DNA of 64,000 nucleotides from Gracilibacillus timonensis (GCF_900086715.1 NZ_FLKH01000012.1:124001-188000), one strand, 5' to 3'; positions 20,223 through 29,198 are shown, counted from the stretch's first letter. Translations and numbers: made by a program. Notes: a model not told the origin generated them from the letters alone.

Positions 20223-21649
20223 AAGTACTGTTTGCAAGTACTGAATGTGCTCCGTTTTTTAAGACGGGTGGACTTGGTGATGTAATGGGAGCTCTACCGA
20301 AAGAATTAGCGAAAAAAAATACGGAAGTAGCTGTGGTGCTTCCGTATTTTTCGCAAATGCCATCAGCCTATCAAGAGGCATGCAAGGATTTATTTTCTTT
20401 TACAGTAAATGTTGGCTGGCGAAAACAATACGCTGGTGTGAAGCACCTAAAAATCAAAGATGTCGATTATTATTTTGTGGATAGTCTCTACTATTTTGCT
20501 CGCGACGGTTTGTATGGTTATTACGATGACGGGGAACGCTTCGCCTTTTTCCAGATGGCCGCTATTGAGCTGATGGAACATATCGAATTTATACCAGATA
20601 TTTTGCATGTAAATGATTATCATACGGCGATGATACCGTTTCTGCTAAAAGAAAAGTATCGCTGGATTAATGCCTATCAATCGATTCGTACTGTTCTGAC
20701 AATTCATAATATGGAATTTCAAGGAAGATTTAGTCCTAGTATTCTCTCTGATTTGTTCGGTATGGGTATGGAGCGATATTATGACGGTGCCGTACGTTTT
20801 GACGATGATGTGAATTTCTTGAAGGCAGGTATACAGTATGCGGACCGAGTGAATACCGTTAGTCCCTCTTATGCGGAAGAAATCCAAACCGCCGAGTTTG
20901 GTCACGGATTGGAAGGGATTTTACGGATGGAGCAGCATAAGCTAAGCGGTATTGTTAATGGAATTGATTATGAGATTAATGATCCGGAAAACGATGAGGC
21001 CTTATATACCAACTATTCACGCAAGGACACAGACGGTAAACAAAAGAACAAACTGGAATTACAGCGTGCGCTGGGTTTACCGGTTCGGGAAGATGTGCCA
21101 GTGATCACTGTTGTCAGCCGCTTAACTCATCAGAAAGGCTTTCGATTAGTGCTACAGGAATTAGAAAACCTATTGCAATTCGATGTGCAATTTGTCTTGC
21201 TAGGGACGGGCGATCCTGGTATGGAAGCCGCATTTAAAAGCTTTGGTGAACGGTTTCCTGAAAAATGCTCGGTCCATATCGACTTTGATGTCAGCTTTGC
21301 GCAACAGTTATATGCAGGTGCGGATATGTTTTTGATGCCATCTGCTTTCGAACCTTGTGGGTTGTCCCAAATGATTTCGATGCGCTATGGCACCTTGCCA
21401 GTTGTTCATGAAGTGGGGGGATTAAAAGATACGGTAAAGCCTTATAATCCGATTGAAAAAAGTGGGACAGGCTTTGGTTTTTCCTCCTTCAAATCTTTTT
21501 ACTTGATGGAGACTCTTAAGATGGCGATCCAGCTGTACCAGAATGACTCTGAAACTTGGCGAAACCTGATGAGTCAAGCCATGGCAGAAGATTTTAGTTG
21601 GGAAAGTTCCAGTGATCGGTACCTTTCTCTGTATCATGAAATAGTATAG
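20219..21649 (+). CDS. glgA: Glycogen synthase (ADP-glucose-type)
   Basis: GT5 enzyme that transfers glucose from ADP-glucose to the growing alpha-1,4 glucan. 476 residues, normal length. The N-terminal KTGGLGDVMGALPKELA (ADP-glucose binding, residues about 15-31) is intact, as are the central HNMEFQGRF and INGIDYEINDP, and the C-terminal catalytic EPCGLSQMISMRYGTLP. The ATG overlaps the glgD stop and has GGAGGG upstream. A 219-bp gap, without a T-tailed terminator, separates it from glgP. Confidence 0.95.
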   Translation: MKVLFASTECAPFFKTGGLGDVMGALPKELAKKNTEVAVVLPYFSQMPSAYQEACKDLFSFTVNVGWRKQYAGVKHLKIKDVDYYFVDSLYYFARDGLYGYYDDGERFAFFQMAAIELMEHIEFIPDILHVNDYHTAMIPFLLKEKYRWINAYQSIRTVLTIHNMEFQGRFSPSILSDLFGMGMERYYDGAVRFDDDVNFLKAGIQYADRVNTVSPSYAEEIQTAEFGHGLEGILRMEQHKLSGIVNGIDYEINDPENDEALYTNYSRKDTDGKQKNKLELQRALGLPVREDVPVITVVSRLTHQKGFRLVLQELENLLQFDVQFVLLGTGDPGMEAAFKSFGERFPEKCSVHIDFDVSFAQQLYAGADMFLMPSAFEPCGLSQMISMRYGTLPVVHEVGGLKDTVKPYNPIEKSGTGFGFSSFKSFYLMETLKMAIQLYQNDSETWRNLMSQAMAEDFSWESSSDRYLSLYHEIV

Positions 21650-21868
21650 TATCATCTGCATGATCGAGTGTTCTGGCGTAACGAAATAGTTATAACAGGA
21701 GGGAGATAGTTGTCCTCCCTTCTGCCATATTTAGCCCCCACTATTGTCTGGTGCTAACGTCCGTAATATCCTCGTTACGTCTTACCTTATTCGGAAAATG
21801 GCGATCTACTTCGGCTTAGCAACAAAGAATGCAAGGCCTTACATTCAAAAAAGGAGCTAACAGATCAT

Positions 21869-24286
21869 ATGGGAATGACAAAAAAAGAATTTAAGCAGGA
21901 ATTTCAACAGCGTCTTAGGGAGAACTATGCGATGGAGGTGGGAGAAGCAAAGGCGCCAGAACTTTTTAATACATTGGGCGCCGTTCTAAAAGCTAAATAT
22001 TCCAATGATTGGCGGGACACCTGGAAGAATTATCTTGTGAAAAAGCAAAAACAGGTCTATTATTTTTCTATTGAGTTTTTGCCAGGAAAAATGTTAAAAA
22101 GTAATCTATTGAATATGGGCATGCTAAATATGGTACGAGATGCACTAGCAGAAATGGATATTAATCTAGAGGAGCTAGCCGATGTGGAACGAGATATGGC
22201 CTTGGGGAATGGTGGATTAGGTCGTTTAGCATCTTGTTTTATGGATTCGATTGCCTCAGGTGGCTTTCCTGGTAATGGGAATGGCATCCGTTATGATTAT
22301 GGTTTATTTAAACAGCGTTTCGTGGATGGTTATCAGGTAGAATTGCCAGATGAATGGCTTCGTAGCGGTAACATATGGGAATTGAGAAGGGATAGTAAGG
22401 CTGTGAATGTGCGTGTTGGCGGCAATGTGTACATGAAAGAAGTAAAAAAAGGCAGGCTCGAACCGGTTTATGAACATGCCCGTGTCTTACGAGCAGTGCC
22501 ATATGATACGGGGATGGTCGGTTATGACAATGGTGTTGTCAATACGATGCGTCTCTGGTCTGTGGAGATTCCCGCATCAGAAGAAGATAAATATCAAAGC
22601 ATTCAAAGGAGACGGGAGTTGGAGGATTTAACCGCAGTCCTCTATCCGGATGATTCCAATGAGAGCGGCAGGATTACGCGCTTAACCCAAGAATATTTCT
22701 TTGTATCTGCAGGTATTCAAAGTATTATTCGTTATTACAAACAATTAAATGTCCCCATGACTCGTTTAAGTGAATATATTGCGATTCATATTAATGATAC
22801 CCATCCAGCGCTATGTATCCCGGAAATGATGCGTGTTCTAATGGATGAAGAGAGGCTCACTTGGGAACAGGCATGGGATACGACCGTTAAGGTGATGAGT
22901 TATACGAACCATACGATTATGGCAGAGGCATTGGAAAAATGGTCCATCGACTTAATGCAGCGAACGGTGCCAAGAATGTATCAGATTATTGAAGAAATTG
23001 ATCGCCGTTATGTGCAAAAAATGTCGGATATTCATGAGTCAGACTTAGTCGACAGGACCCGTATCATCAAAGACGGACAGGTTCATATGGCGCATATGGC
23101 GATTATCGGAAGCTACAGCACTAACGGGGTAGCGAAATTGCATTCCGATTTATTAAAATCCGTTGTGCTCCATGATTTTTATGTAATATATCCAGACCGT
23201 TTCAATAATAAAACGAATGGTATTACCCATCGTCGCTGGTCGCAGCTAGCCAATGAACCTTTGTCGAATGTCTTAGATGAAACCATTGGTAAAACATGGC
23301 GAAAAAATCCATCCGACTTAAAGTTGCTGATGAATTATCAGAACAATGAGGCGGTATTAGAGAAACTAGCTCAAGCAAAACAAACGAATAAACAGGTACT
23401 AGCTGATTATATTCATGACAAGACGAGTGTTGAAGTGTCAGCGAATGCTATTTTTGATGTGCAAATCAAGCGTCTCCATGCTTATAAGCGTCAATTAATG
23501 AACCTGATGCATATTATCAAACTGTATCTGGATTTGAAGGATAATCCAAGCCATCCGATGCAGCCCCGTGTGTTTATTTTTGGAGCTAAGGCGGCACCAA
23601 GTTATGCCTATGCCAAGACGATCATTAAATGTATCAATGAAACAGCCAATTTAATTAATAATGACCCGGATATCAAGGATCGCTTGAAAATCATTTTCTT
23701 AGAAAACTATAATGTGTCCCTGGCCGAGAAGATTATTCCAGCTTCTGATGTCAGTGAACAAATCTCGCTAGCGTCCAAAGAGGCGTCAGGAACCAGTAAT
23801 ATGAAGCTGATGTTAAATGGGGCAGTCACCGTTGCTACGTTGGATGGGGCAAATGTCGAAATCCGAAATGCTGTTGGAGACGAGAATATTTATATCTTTG
23901 GACTTACAGAGAAAGAAGTATACCAATATTATGAAAACAAACAGTACTCTTCGATCCGTCTCTATGAGGAAAATGCGGTGATTCAAAGGGTGTTAAATAC
24001 CTTTATTGATGGAACCATTCCTAATATCATTTATGAAGGGCGAGAAATATTTGATTCCTTGATTAAATATAATGATGAATACTTCGTGTTAAGAGACTTT
24101 GAGTCCTATACAAAAGCCCAAGAACAAATTGATCAGGCCTATGCTGATCAAAAAAAATGGCAAAAAATCAGTCTGATTAATATTTCCAATGCTGGTCGTT
24201 TCTCTGCCGATGATACCGTGCGCCGTTATGCCGAGGATATTTGGAATATTGAAACCATCGCATCACACGCAAAGAAAAAGGAGTAA
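21869..24286 (+). CDS. glgP: Glycogen/maltodextrin phosphorylase
   Basis: GT35 enzyme that releases glucose-1-phosphate from glycogen ends using pyridoxal phosphate. 805 residues, typical. The PLP lysine lies in the conserved block KEASGTSNMKLMLNGAVT. Also present are GNGGLGRLASCFMDSIAS, the HINDTHPALCIPE and NKTNGITHRRW blocks, and IKRLHAYKRQLMN. AAGGAG lies 12 nt before the first ATG; the second ATG at 21875 is equally plausible. Eight bases separate it from the next gene. Confidence 0.95.
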   Translation: MGMTKKEFKQEFQQRLRENYAMEVGEAKAPELFNTLGAVLKAKYSNDWRDTWKNYLVKKQKQVYYFSIEFLPGKMLKSNLLNMGMLNMVRDALAEMDINLEELADVERDMALGNGGLGRLASCFMDSIASGGFPGNGNGIRYDYGLFKQRFVDGYQVELPDEWLRSGNIWELRRDSKAVNVRVGGNVYMKEVKKGRLEPVYEHARVLRAVPYDTGMVGYDNGVVNTMRLWSVEIPASEEDKYQSIQRRRELEDLTAVLYPDDSNESGRITRLTQEYFFVSAGIQSIIRYYKQLNVPMTRLSEYIAIHINDTHPALCIPEMMRVLMDEERLTWEQAWDTTVKVMSYTNHTIMAEALEKWSIDLMQRTVPRMYQIIEEIDRRYVQKMSDIHESDLVDRTRIIKDGQVHMAHMAIIGSYSTNGVAKLHSDLLKSVVLHDFYVIYPDRFNNKTNGITHRRWSQLANEPLSNVLDETIGKTWRKNPSDLKLLMNYQNNEAVLEKLAQAKQTNKQVLADYIHDKTSVEVSANAIFDVQIKRLHAYKRQLMNLMHIIKLYLDLKDNPSHPMQPRVFIFGAKAAPSYAYAKTIIKCINETANLINNDPDIKDRLKIIFLENYNVSLAEKIIPASDVSEQISLASKEASGTSNMKLMLNGAVTVATLDGANVEIRNAVGDENIYIFGLTEKEVYQYYENKQYSSIRLYEENAVIQRVLNTFIDGTIPNIIYEGREIFDSLIKYNDEYFVLRDFESYTKAQEQIDQAYADQKKWQKISLINISNAGRFSADDTVRRYAEDIWNIETIASHAKKKE

Positions 24287-24294
24287 ACTGTTAT

Positions 24295-26121
24295 ATGTCA
24301 GATATTTATTTTCATTCATGGTTAACTAAACATAAATATCCGTTTGGTGCCATTCAACAGGATCAATCATGCACGTTTCGTTTATGGGTTACATCGCCGG
24401 CTATCTCCCATGTGAAGATGGTGATTCGAAAGGAAGATGGTCCCAATGGGGAAGAAGCTTATTTGTTGGAAAAAACAGATGGCGACTATCTTTCTTTTAC
24501 CTATACCTTCGATCAAGGGAAAGGCTTGTATTTCTATTATTTTACTTTTGAAGAAAGGCAGCCAAACGGTACAGTTGTCATTAAGTATTATGCCCCGCTT
24601 AAGCAGGGCGGGCAGGGACAAGTGTATCAAGACAATGCAGGGATGCCTGCTTATCAGCTAACATGTTTTGAAAAGGCAGAAAGCCCCCCTGCTTGGTATA
24701 GAGAGTCTATCTTTTATCAAATATTTCCGGATCGTTTTTATAATGGCAATCCCAACGGTCAGCTGAATGCAGTAAAGCCTAATACCTTTCTTTATGCCAC
24801 GACAAATGATGATCCAATGTATATCAAGGACGAGGCAGGGGATATTATCCGTTGGGACTTCTATGGCGGTAATTTGCAAGGTATCATTCAAAAGATTCCC
24901 TATCTCAAAGAATTGGGAGTAAATGCGCTTTACTTAAACCCAATTTTTGAAGCCGCCAGTAATCACCGTTACGACACAGGAGACTATGATAAGATAGATT
25001 CTATGCTTGGGGATGAAGAAATATTCACGCAATTGGTCGATCAATTACATCAAGCTGGAATAAGGGTGATTTTGGATGGTGTGTTCAGCCATGTCGGCAG
25101 AAATAGCCGCTATTTCAATTATGATGGCTCCTATGGTAAAAACCAAGGGGCTTATCAAAATCAAGCAAGTCCCTATTATTCTTGGTTTAATTTCGATCAT
25201 TACCCTGATGAATACAAGTCATGGTGGGGGATAAAGGATTTACCGGAAATGGACAAGACAAACGCTTCTTTCCAATCGTTTATTTACGGAAAAGAAAACA
25301 GTGTGTTAACGAAATGGAATCGTTTAGGCATTGACGGTTGGCGTATCGATGTAGTGGATGAACTTCCAGATACCTTTTTACAAGGGGTTAGAAACAATCT
25401 GAATCAATGGGATGATAAACTATTGATTGGTGAAGTTTGGGAAGATGCCTCGAACAAGATAGCTTATGATCAAAGAAGGCAGTACATATTAGGAGATCAT
25501 TTGCACGGCGTGATGAATTACCCATTCCGTGATCAACTATTACGATTATTGAATTTACAAACGACTCCACAAGAGGTCTGTGAAACGTTGATGCAGCTGC
25601 AGGAAAATTATCCTGAGGATGTGTTTTATAATGGTTTCAATAATATTGGAACCCATGACACAGAACGTATTCTTACCTTACTTGGAGGGGATATGGCGAA
25701 GCTGAAACTAGCATTTGGTTTTCTGTTTATGTCTCCAGGTACCCCTTGTATTTATTACGGAGATGAAGCCGGTCTAACCGGAGGCAGTGATCCGGATAAT
25801 AGAAAGTTTTTCCCGTGGGAGAATATAAATGAAACTATATTTCAAGCATGTCAGGCTTGGATCGATCAACGTAAGCAGAATCGCTGTTTAACACATGGAG
25901 AGTTTCTCACTTGTTACACTAAGTCATTGTTCGGGATATTACGCTATCTAGACGATCGGTATGTCTTATATGTGATAAATCCTCATCCAGAACAAATAGA
26001 ATTACGAATACAGGAAGTGAAGACAGCGACTGGAGATTTTCCTTTTCGCAGTGTTCTGTTGGAGCCAGTTGTACTGCCCGCTCACAGTGGTTATTTTGTA
26101 ACGTCAAAAAATATCGCTTGA
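24295..26121 (+). CDS. GH13 alpha-glucosidase / neopullulanase-like amylase of the glycogen operon
   Basis: 608 residues, no signal peptide, so cytoplasmic. A beta-sandwich N-domain of CBM34-like type (about 10-125) precedes the GH13 barrel, which opens with SIFYQIFPDRFYNGNPNG. Catalytic residues visible: Asp352 (GWRIDVVDE), Glu380 (IGEVWED) and Asp455 (NIGTHDTER); region I is LDGVFSHVG. It should hydrolyse alpha-1,4 (and perhaps alpha-1,6) links of limit dextrins released by GlgP. A GH13 gene ends the glg operon in lactobacilli too. Exact specificity cannot be read from sequence. Confidence 0.9.
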   Translation: MSDIYFHSWLTKHKYPFGAIQQDQSCTFRLWVTSPAISHVKMVIRKEDGPNGEEAYLLEKTDGDYLSFTYTFDQGKGLYFYYFTFEERQPNGTVVIKYYAPLKQGGQGQVYQDNAGMPAYQLTCFEKAESPPAWYRESIFYQIFPDRFYNGNPNGQLNAVKPNTFLYATTNDDPMYIKDEAGDIIRWDFYGGNLQGIIQKIPYLKELGVNALYLNPIFEAASNHRYDTGDYDKIDSMLGDEEIFTQLVDQLHQAGIRVILDGVFSHVGRNSRYFNYDGSYGKNQGAYQNQASPYYSWFNFDHYPDEYKSWWGIKDLPEMDKTNASFQSFIYGKENSVLTKWNRLGIDGWRIDVVDELPDTFLQGVRNNLNQWDDKLLIGEVWEDASNKIAYDQRRQYILGDHLHGVMNYPFRDQLLRLLNLQTTPQEVCETLMQLQENYPEDVFYNGFNNIGTHDTERILTLLGGDMAKLKLAFGFLFMSPGTPCIYYGDEAGLTGGSDPDNRKFFPWENINETIFQACQAWIDQRKQNRCLTHGEFLTCYTKSLFGILRYLDDRYVLYVINPHPEQIELRIQEVKTATGDFPFRSVLLEPVVLPAHSGYFVTSKNIA

Positions 26122-26637
26122 TCATGTCAACGGGTAGTAGTATATAAGTTGAACTTACAAATGTAACAAAAACAAGTGACAAGCAAGTCTTTGCTCGCAT
26201 GATTTCCTGATCATACCTCGTTTGATCCATTTCGTGCTCTTGACCTATTCACACTGCGTAAATGGATCAAGAGCACATACCAAACCAATGAGAAATGATT
26301 TCATTCATCTTATATAGGCAAGTGTTCCGGGGAGTTGTTGACCAGAGCGCTTGCCTTCTATTGCGGAACAAGCAACAAAGGATCGATCATTCACCATCGA
26401 TTAGTGATGGTATCCCAAAATACACAGGACCATTCACACAACAAAAAATTGTGCAAAATTCCCGTTAAGAGGCAATGTTTAACGGGTATATAGTACTATA
26501 TGTGCTTTTGATATGGAGGTTTTTGGATGTTGGAAATCTATATTTGTGTTAAAATATAAATGTCGACAAGTTTACCTTGTGAAAAATGTGTGATGCACTG
26601 CTCATCATAGCTTAATCCCTTTAGGAGTTGTCAAAGA
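26122..26637. other. Non-coding interval upstream of the diguanylate cyclase gene
   Basis: Holds the first copy of the 175-bp element, then about 320 bp rich in inverted repeats: GGCAAGTG/CGCTTGCC, TGTTCCG/CGGAACA, CCCGTTAA/TTAACGGG (26461-26486) and the 14-bp palindrome ATATAGTACTATAT (26488-26501). No supportable gene. Confidence 0.6.
26141..26315 (+). repeat. 175-bp MITE-like element, copy 1
   Basis: 170 of 175 bases match the copy at 27282. Ends are imperfect terminal inverted repeats (TATATAAGTTGAA and the complement of TATATAAGATGAA, 12 of 13). Inside are two perfect inverted repeats that overlap: an 11-bp stem 26222-26232/26260-26270 and a 10-bp stem 26234-26243/26267-26276. There is no coding sequence. 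Short AT-rich ends with TA at the margins suggest a miniature inverted-repeat transposable element, which is an inference. Confidence 0.8.
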
Positions 26638-27240
26638 ATGATGGATTTCTTAATTATATATGGTATTGCAGTGACGTGGTTTGTTGTTATTCTTGCGATG
26701 GAATGGCGCAAATTACGTAAAAAGGCCTATCAAGATTTTACCACTGGTCTGTTTAATAGATATGCCTTGCAACAATATAAAAAGAATATGAAAAATGGTA
26801 TAACCCGTGGCTTGATTTACATCGACCTAGATAATTTTAAAGGGATTAATGACAGTTATGGTCATCATATTGGTGATATGATCTTACAGGAGGTTGGTAA
26901 CCGTTTAAAAGAATTAACTAATGAGCAGCATTATTTTTTTCGAGTGGGCGGAGATGAATTTCTCTTGCTAACGGAAGGCTGTAGTGCTGCAACCGTGCGA
27001 GATTTGGCTAAGCAGGTGGTGGAGCTATTAAACGAGCCAATAGTGACAGAAGAGAAAAATGTGATAGTATCAGGAAGCGTGGGAATCAGCTTTACAGATA
27101 TAAACTCCGCCCAACGTTTTGAAGGAATTATTGAACAGGCAGAGCAGGCGATGTATCAAGCCAAAGGTAACGGAAAAAATCAATTTGACTTCTTGGCTGA
27201 ACAATTCGTTACCAGAGACCATCGTGAAGACAATCGATAA
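26638..27240 (+). CDS. Membrane-anchored diguanylate cyclase (GGDEF)
   Basis: Makes cyclic di-GMP from two GTP. 200 residues: one membrane helix (about 3-21), a short basic linker, then a GGDEF domain (about 30-190). The active loop is FRVGGDEFLL (GGDEF at 104-108); the metal-binding Asp is in YIDLDNFKGIND and the signature DFTTGLFNRYAL is present. No RxxD inhibitory site precedes GGDEF, so product inhibition may be absent. There is no sensory domain beyond the helix. AGGAG lies upstream of the paired ATGs. Both flanks carry the 175-bp repeat, in the same orientation, which is unusual for a stand-alone chromosomal gene. Confidence 0.92.
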   Translation: MMDFLIIYGIAVTWFVVILAMEWRKLRKKAYQDFTTGLFNRYALQQYKKNMKNGITRGLIYIDLDNFKGINDSYGHHIGDMILQEVGNRLKELTNEQHYFFRVGGDEFLLLTEGCSAATVRDLAKQVVELLNEPIVTEEKNVIVSGSVGISFTDINSAQRFEGIIEQAEQAMYQAKGNGKNQFDFLAEQFVTRDHREDNR

Positions 27241-27281
27241 AATAAGAAAAAACGGGCAAACCCCGCCTGATCCTTTATTGC

Positions 27282-27456
27282 TATATAAGTTGAACTTACA
27301 AATGTAACAAAAACAAGTGACAAGCAAGTTTTTGCTCGCATGATTTCCTGGTCATATCTCGTTTGATCCATTTCGTGCTCTTGACCTATTCACACTGCGT
27401 AAATGGATCAAGAGCACATACCAGATCAATGAGAAATGATTTCATTCATCTTATAT
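27282..27456 (+). repeat. 175-bp MITE-like element, copy 2
   Basis: Direct repeat of 26141-26315 with five substitutions and no indels. The two internal perfect stems are unchanged (27363-27373/27401-27411 and 27375-27384/27408-27417). It begins 41 bp after the diguanylate cyclase stop codon and ends 55 bp before the end of the convergent hemolysin III gene. Confidence 0.8.
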
Positions 27457-27510
27457 CATCAAAAGAAAATGCTGACTACCGATAAGGAGGGGTTATATTA
27501 ACTGTAACCT

Positions 27511-28158
27511 TTATGTTAACGGCAAAACATACCATAGCACAGCAAAGAAATGTGCTGCCGATCCTGCTAATACAAACACATGCCATAGTGCATGATGATA
27601 ACGAAAGCCTCGCCATACATAGAAAACGGCACCAATGGTATAAAATAAGCCTCCTGCCACTAGAAGAATAATCCCATTGGACGCCAAGTTTGCGGTTAAC
27701 GTGTTCCAGCTTAAGACGATAAGCCATCCCATCAAAATATACAAAATAGTGGAGAAAAAGAGGAACCGTTTGACAAAAAAGGCTTTAAATATCGTTCCTC
27801 CAATGGCCAGCCCCCAAATAACACCAAAGAGTGTCCATCCTTCCCATCCTTTAATCACAATAAATAGAAAAGGGGTATAGGTACCTGCAATGAAGAAATA
27901 TATGGAAGAATGATCGAGTATCTCAAATACATTCTTAGCCCTTCCTTTTGGTAAACTGTGCAATAACGTGGAGGATGTATACAACAATACCATAGTGGCA
28001 CCAAAAAGGGTAAAACTAACGATATGCCATACGGTACCATACAATGAGGCATATACAATCAAAACGATTAGCCCAGCTATACTTAGTATCACGCCTATCC
28101 CATGCGTGATCGAATTAGCGACTTCTTCCTTTAAAGAAAATTCATGCGTAGAGCCCAT
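27511..28158 (-). CDS. Hemolysin III family (PAQR-like) membrane protein
   Basis: 215 residues with seven predicted membrane helices. Family motifs are EEVANSITHGIGV near the N-terminus, SSTLLHSLPKG, FEILDHSSIYFFIAGTYTPF and a C-terminal HHALWHVFVLAGSAAHF. The conserved Ser, Asp and three His form the presumed zinc site of the PAQR/HlyIII superfamily. The name comes from a Bacillus cereus haemolysin, but members are widespread and the native role is probably lipid-related hydrolysis. AAGGAATTAACC precedes the ATG. Confidence 0.92.
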   Translation of the reverse strand: MGSTHEFSLKEEVANSITHGIGVILSIAGLIVLIVYASLYGTVWHIVSFTLFGATMVLLYTSSTLLHSLPKGRAKNVFEILDHSSIYFFIAGTYTPFLFIVIKGWEGWTLFGVIWGLAIGGTIFKAFFVKRFLFFSTILYILMGWLIVLSWNTLTANLASNGIILLVAGGLFYTIGAVFYVWRGFRYHHALWHVFVLAGSAAHFFAVLWYVLPLT

Positions 28159-28472
28159 CTTGGTTAATTCCTTCCCGAAACAGAATAACTGTCACTATTT
28201 TAAAAACTTGTATTTACATTATCGCGCTTTAAGCGGCGGATTGCAAATATTCGAAGTTTGATGAAACCGACAAGACATGGATTAAAAAGTAATAAAGGAT
28301 TGCTAAGAAAGATGTTCTAAACTTTACTACATGGAATAGATAGACTAGCTACTTAACATTATCCATCTTATCAGCAACTCGGTTCGTTCAAGGTCAAAAT
28401 GGTTCCGCCTCCTATCATATCAAAAATGTTATGCTTTCTTTTCATATAACGAAATAAAGCGAATATATCACT
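28159..28472. other. Gene-free interval between hemolysin III and thuA
   Basis: About 310 bp between divergent genes with no supportable frame. The 24-bp stretch 28349-28372 matches 13169-13192 at 22 of 24 positions. Confidence 0.5.
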
Positions 28473-28529
28473 TTGTTTTAAAGATGTACTAAGTTATAAT
28501 ATGAGATGAATAGATAGAAAGCGATATCA
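28473..28529 (+). promoter_or_regulatory. Promoter and cre-like site of the thuA operon
   Basis: TTGTTT (28473-28478), 16-bp spacer, TATAAT (28495-28500). AGAAAGCGATATCA at 28516-28529 matches 13 of 14 positions of the cre consensus TGWAANCGNTNWCA and lies just after the expected transcript start, where CcpA would block elongation. Confidence 0.6.
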
Positions 28530-28547
28530 TTTTGGGGGAGGTACATA

Positions 28548-29198
28548 ATGAAACAGGCATTAATATTTCAAGGCGGCTGGGATGGACATGAGCCGGAAAA
28601 AGTCGCACATATCCTGGGCGGGATATTAAACGAAGAAGGATTTCAAGTAAAGATTACCGACACGTTACAAACATTGGCAGAAGACGACTTATCCCTTTAT
28701 GATCTGATTATACCCAATTGGACTCAAGGGACCATTGCTCAAGAGCAGCTACAACCGTTATTAAAAGCAGTGGAAAATGGAACGGGGCTTGCCGGTTTAC
28801 ATGGTGGCATGGGTGATTCTTTTCGAATGGAAGTAGATTATCAATTCATGGTCGGCGGCCAATGGGTGGCACACCCGGGCAATGACGGGGTTGAATACCA
28901 AGTTTGTATCAAAGACCCTGGTCATCTTTTAACCAAAGGAATGGACGATTTCACGGTTGTCTCCGAGCAATATTATATGCATGTAGATCCTGTGGTTGAT
29001 GTCCACGCTACGACAAAATTTCCTGTTATCGCAGGTCCTCATCAAACCAACGGAGAAGTGGAGATGCCAGTTGTCTGGACGAAAAAATGGGGAGATGGCA
29101 AGGTTTATTATTGTGGACTTGGCCATGTAGCCGAAGTGGTTCAAATGCCAGAGGTACGGCAACTTATGCGTAATGGTATGAAGTGGGCGTGCCGATAA
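28548..29198 (+). CDS. ThuA-domain protein
   Basis: 216 residues covering a single ThuA/glutamine-amidotransferase-like fold. Motifs: QGGWDGHEPEKVAHIL at the start, NGTGLAGLHGGMGDSFR, GGQWVAHPGN, EQYYMHVDP and the C-terminal GKVYYCGLGHVAEV. ThuA proteins act with Gfo/Idh/MocA dehydrogenases in keto-sugar metabolism (ThuAB makes 3-ketotrehalose in Sinorhizobium), but the catalytic role of this family is poorly known. GGGGGAGG lies 7 nt upstream. Two such dehydrogenase genes follow, so one operon is likely. Confidence 0.88.
   Translation: MKQALIFQGGWDGHEPEKVAHILGGILNEEGFQVKITDTLQTLAEDDLSLYDLIIPNWTQGTIAQEQLQPLLKAVENGTGLAGLHGGMGDSFRMEVDYQFMVGGQWVAHPGNDGVEYQVCIKDPGHLLTKGMDDFTVVSEQYYMHVDPVVDVHATTKFPVIAGPHQTNGEVEMPVVWTKKWGDGKVYYCGLGHVAEVVQMPEVRQLMRNGMKWACR

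Noticed and set aside
26461-26486. CCCGTTAA hairpin as a terminator
   Set aside because: No T tract follows on either strand; kept only as a structured element.
26316-26637. c-di-GMP riboswitch before the GGDEF gene
   Set aside because: The conserved GEMM core sequence is not present.
25919-27371. Two minus-strand frames with identical MDQTRYDQEIMRAK starts
   Set aside because: They arise from the duplicated 175-bp non-coding element; upstream parts differ and overlap real genes.
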